From the NCBI RefSeq assembly GCF_011397635.1, contig NC_064762.1, forward strand, positions 25,402,117-25,466,116: a stretch of DNA of 64,000 nt, read 5' to 3'. Shown here in pieces: positions 61,396 through 64,000 of the stretch. The DNA comes from Epinephelus fuscoguttatus (taxonomy: Eukaryota > Chordata > Actinopteri > Perciformes > Serranidae). Below the pieces are notes generated by a model, which was given only the letters and a program-made list of their open reading frames with translations, did no database searches and had not been told where the DNA came from. Both the position numbers and the translations under genes were made by a program. The first letter of the stretch is position 1; the number at the start of each line of letters is the position of its first letter.

Positions 61396-61739
61396 TATGC
61401 ACACACTTGAGCAGCTGTTAGCAACAACTGCTTTTTAACAGACAAGTCCTGCTCTGACAGTGGTTTGTTTACCATTGAAACCACAGCATTACTTTGCGGG
61501 AATGGCAAAAGAAAGAGCGCAGGACAATGAAGCTGCCATATTTCTGCAAAGATGGAACAGTAATGTCTGTTGCTGAACGACCTTTGAATCCAATTTTGGA
61601 CAAAAATGTTAGAAACATGGGCAGATTATGAGGTGATGGACCCCTGGGCACAGATATGCAAAAGCACCCACCATCTTTGGTACTTAGGAGCAAGACACAC
61701 AGACTTTGTGGTGGTTCTGAGACTTTTTTTAATTTCTTT

Positions 61740-61950
61740 TGTGTCTCTTTGTCATTGGTATGCATCTTTTTTGTGGTTTAGTGTCTCTTTGAGGTAATTT
61801 TGCAGCTCTTTGTAGTCATCTAATATCTCTATGTAGTCATTTTATGTCTCTTTGTAGTCATTTTGTGTCTCTCTGTAGTTCCTTTGCATCTCTTGGCAGT
61901 CATTTTTGTCTCTTTGTGGTCATTTTGTTTCTTTGAGATCAGTACGTGTT
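61740..61950. repeat. Tandem 'GTCTCTTTGTAGTCATTTTGT' repeat
   Basis: Variants of TCTCTTTGTAGTCATTTTGT follow one another through this stretch. The flanks (GGTGATGGACCCCTGGGCAC to the left, GGGCCTGTATTTGGTAGGCC to the right) look like a larger DNA element of unknown family. Confidence 0.6.
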
Positions 61951-63719
61951 CATTTGAATGACATTTTGCAGGTGATTGAGCAGGCCCCTGACATTTTGGG
62001 TCCATGGGCCTGTATTTGGTAGGCCCATCCAGTGATCCACTTTTTATCAGAAAGTTCTTTCAGTACTGTACTTTCACAGAGTTTTTATTTGTTGCTATTT
62101 CCATATCATAGATAGATCTATTACTTTAATAACATTAAACCTATTGATACTAGTAGTCTAATGTCCTTGTTTTGTACACTTCCATAACACCAGATGATTA
62201 CAACGACCAAACCTTTGTCACTGCAGGAGTAAATTTCAGAAACAGCCACTGACAATGAACATGCAATGTTGTCCTTGGCACAAACAGCCGTCATCGTAAT
62301 GTGCCACATGCCTGCTATAAACAGCTGCTGGTTCAGCAGCGTTTGACAAACTGCACGCTGGTTGACATGTTCATCAGAACAAACACATCAACAGCTATTT
62401 TGTGACTGTAAATCATTACGGAGAAAGGAAATATGAGGCATGTGACAGCAGGAACAGTCTGTTTTATGGCTATTCTACTACATCAAATGTTGTCTTCACC
62501 GCATTCTTACCACAAATTGACAGAAACCCTCTTTTTGAGACCAGTAATGTTGATTTTTGAAAGGATTAAATCTAATATCAGCCAATACATGAATTTCTTT
62601 TGAACCTGCAATATCCTGGGGGCAGTGGAAACAAGTTTTGAACTTCTCTTCATCTTTTTTAAGTGGATATGGCAAACTTGTTAGCAAACAGTAGCTTATT
62701 TACACATCTAAAGTTACGTATTATCATTCATTTTGAGTCGTGTTTCAGGCCAAAATTCACTCTCTTGTAGCTCTGTTTTTGGTCTCCACCAACTTCATTA
62801 TAAAGCCAAAGGGAGCTGCAGATATGGGCGATAATTAAGTTCATCACTCAGAGTGACCCATGTCATTGTCAACATTCTTGATAAGGATCCCTTTAATTTG
62901 GAATTGTGACCAAGAAATGTACTGGTGTTACATATTTCAGGAATTCTATGAGCTGATTAAAAAATCAACTGGTTAATTTAAATTTAGAGTTTTACTATAC
63001 ATGGCAATAAAGAACTGATTATTCGCACAGCAGTTCCCTTCAGTGTCACTGTGCCTTGATTATATGACAGGGTGTGCTTTACTGAGACCTGCTCAAGCAC
63101 CGCCAGCAGTTTCTCAGATAATGTCAGCTCTATAAATATATAAGGTGCTTTGGAAGTTTCCATGTCAGCGCTCTATTGTCCTGTGTCCTGCATGTGTGTG
63201 TGAGATGGCAGGAGTAAGACAGGGAGCTGCATGGGGGGTAATAAATAGGACCATTAGAGGAACATGATAGTGATACCAGTGTGAAATGTAACTATAACTA
63301 CAGCTACTCAAGTACTGTACCAAATTTTAGGTATTTTATTTGAGTATTTTTCATATCATCCAACTTTAAACTTCTGCTGTGATACATTTTATTTGATAGC
63401 TCTAGTTACTGGTTACTTTGCAGATTTAGAATATTGATTAGATACACAGTGTTCCCCAGAATGCAGGATATTAAGTGTCTGATGCTCACTGCTGCTCACT
63501 GTTTCCAGCACTGAAAGGTGTTCTTGTCTTATCACATGGCTCACCAATGCAAGCCTGGCACTCTGGTTGCTACAGCAATGCACATTGATTTGACTGGCAG
63601 ATGAGAAGCTGTGCAAATTCAGACAAGAGAACCAGTCAAAAACAATGCTCAAAATTTGAGCACACACTGCCAAGTGAACAGAGCCTCCTGTATGCAGAGA
63701 CAGCTCTTTGTAAGACATG
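61951..63719. other. Intergenic DNA, no gene recognised
   Basis: No coding exon, RNA gene or clear repeat with borders is seen. 63290-63400 has AAGTACTGTACCAAATTTTA words akin to the AAGTAAAAGT family. Confidence 0.4.
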
Positions 63720-63966
63720 AGGATGATGCTATCATATTTGTCTAATATTTGTCCAGAAATATATTTTTGGTGTGTGCCATTTTGCTTTTTTTTATTTCAT
63801 TTTTTTATGTGCTTTGTTGTATTTTCGGTAGCCTTGTGTAACATCTTGGCCAATGGACTACAGATGAAAAATAACCTTTTGGCTTATTCTGCCATTTTTA
63901 TACCATGTGTTTTTATTAATTTGCACTGTCCCTTCTTAAATAAACTAACTAAACTAAACTAAACTG
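63720..63966 (+). repeat. LINE-like 3' tail ending in (TAAAC)n
   Basis: CTTGGCCAATGGACTACAGA then TGAAAAATAACC, and TTGCACTGTCCCTTCTTAAA, match the common 3' end of a fish non-LTR retrotransposon. It ends in a run of TAAAC units, typical of such tails. No coding part is in the window. Confidence 0.5.
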
Positions 63967-64000
63967 TACTGAACTAAGAAGGCATTCCTGTATGGTGGAA

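Overview
The window is nuclear DNA from a teleost fish, probably a spiny-rayed (percomorph) species. Genes are split by many GT-AG introns, CA/GT microsatellites are dense, and the dispersed repeats look like those common in percomorph genomes. No bacterial, viral or organellar gene was found. Everything was read by eye from sequence and from memory of the protein families; no alignment was run.

Five protein genes form one block. fmn1 (formin-1) is on the plus strand from about 1.1 to 42.1 kb. Four minus-strand genes follow: grem1 (gremlin-1, 42.35-44.05 kb), scg5 (neuroendocrine protein 7B2, 45.2-48.6 kb), arhgap11a-like RhoGAP (49.9-52.3 kb) and actc1 (cardiac-type alpha-actin, 53.5-58.0 kb). 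The order FMN1-GREM1-SCG5-ARHGAP11A matches human 15q13, and ACTC1 lies close by in human (15q14). This is the conserved 'limb deformity' neighbourhood. Splice sites and reading phases could be followed through every coding exon. Predicted proteins are fmn1 1318 aa (long) or 1192 aa (short, own start exon), gremlin 179 aa, 7B2 234 aa, RhoGAP 386 aa and actin 377 aa.

Layout: 0-1 kb is repeat plus the fmn1 long-form promoter. 1.2-41 kb is fmn1, whose large introns hold most of the transposon debris. 42.1-42.35 kb is a very short convergent gap between fmn1 and grem1. 44-53.5 kb holds grem1, scg5 and the RhoGAP gene, closely packed. 53.5-58 kb is actc1. 58-64 kb, upstream of actc1, has no recognisable gene and contains a nested foldback transposon and LINE-like tails.

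Functionally the genes are mostly independent. Formin-1 elongates actin filaments and actc1 encodes sarcomeric actin. Gremlin-1 antagonises BMPs; in mammals its limb enhancers lie inside the 3' introns of Fmn1, which may explain why the linkage is kept. 7B2 is the chaperone and inhibitor of prohormone convertase 2. ARHGAP11A switches off RhoA.

I found no wholly new system. The points most worth checking are a (TG)n tract sitting directly on a formin FH2 3' splice site, two mutually exclusive formin N-terminal modules, a uORF ending one base before the formin start, a 14-residue glutamate tract in the 7B2 C-terminal peptide, a RhoGAP gene with a very short tail, and a three-layer nested transposon.
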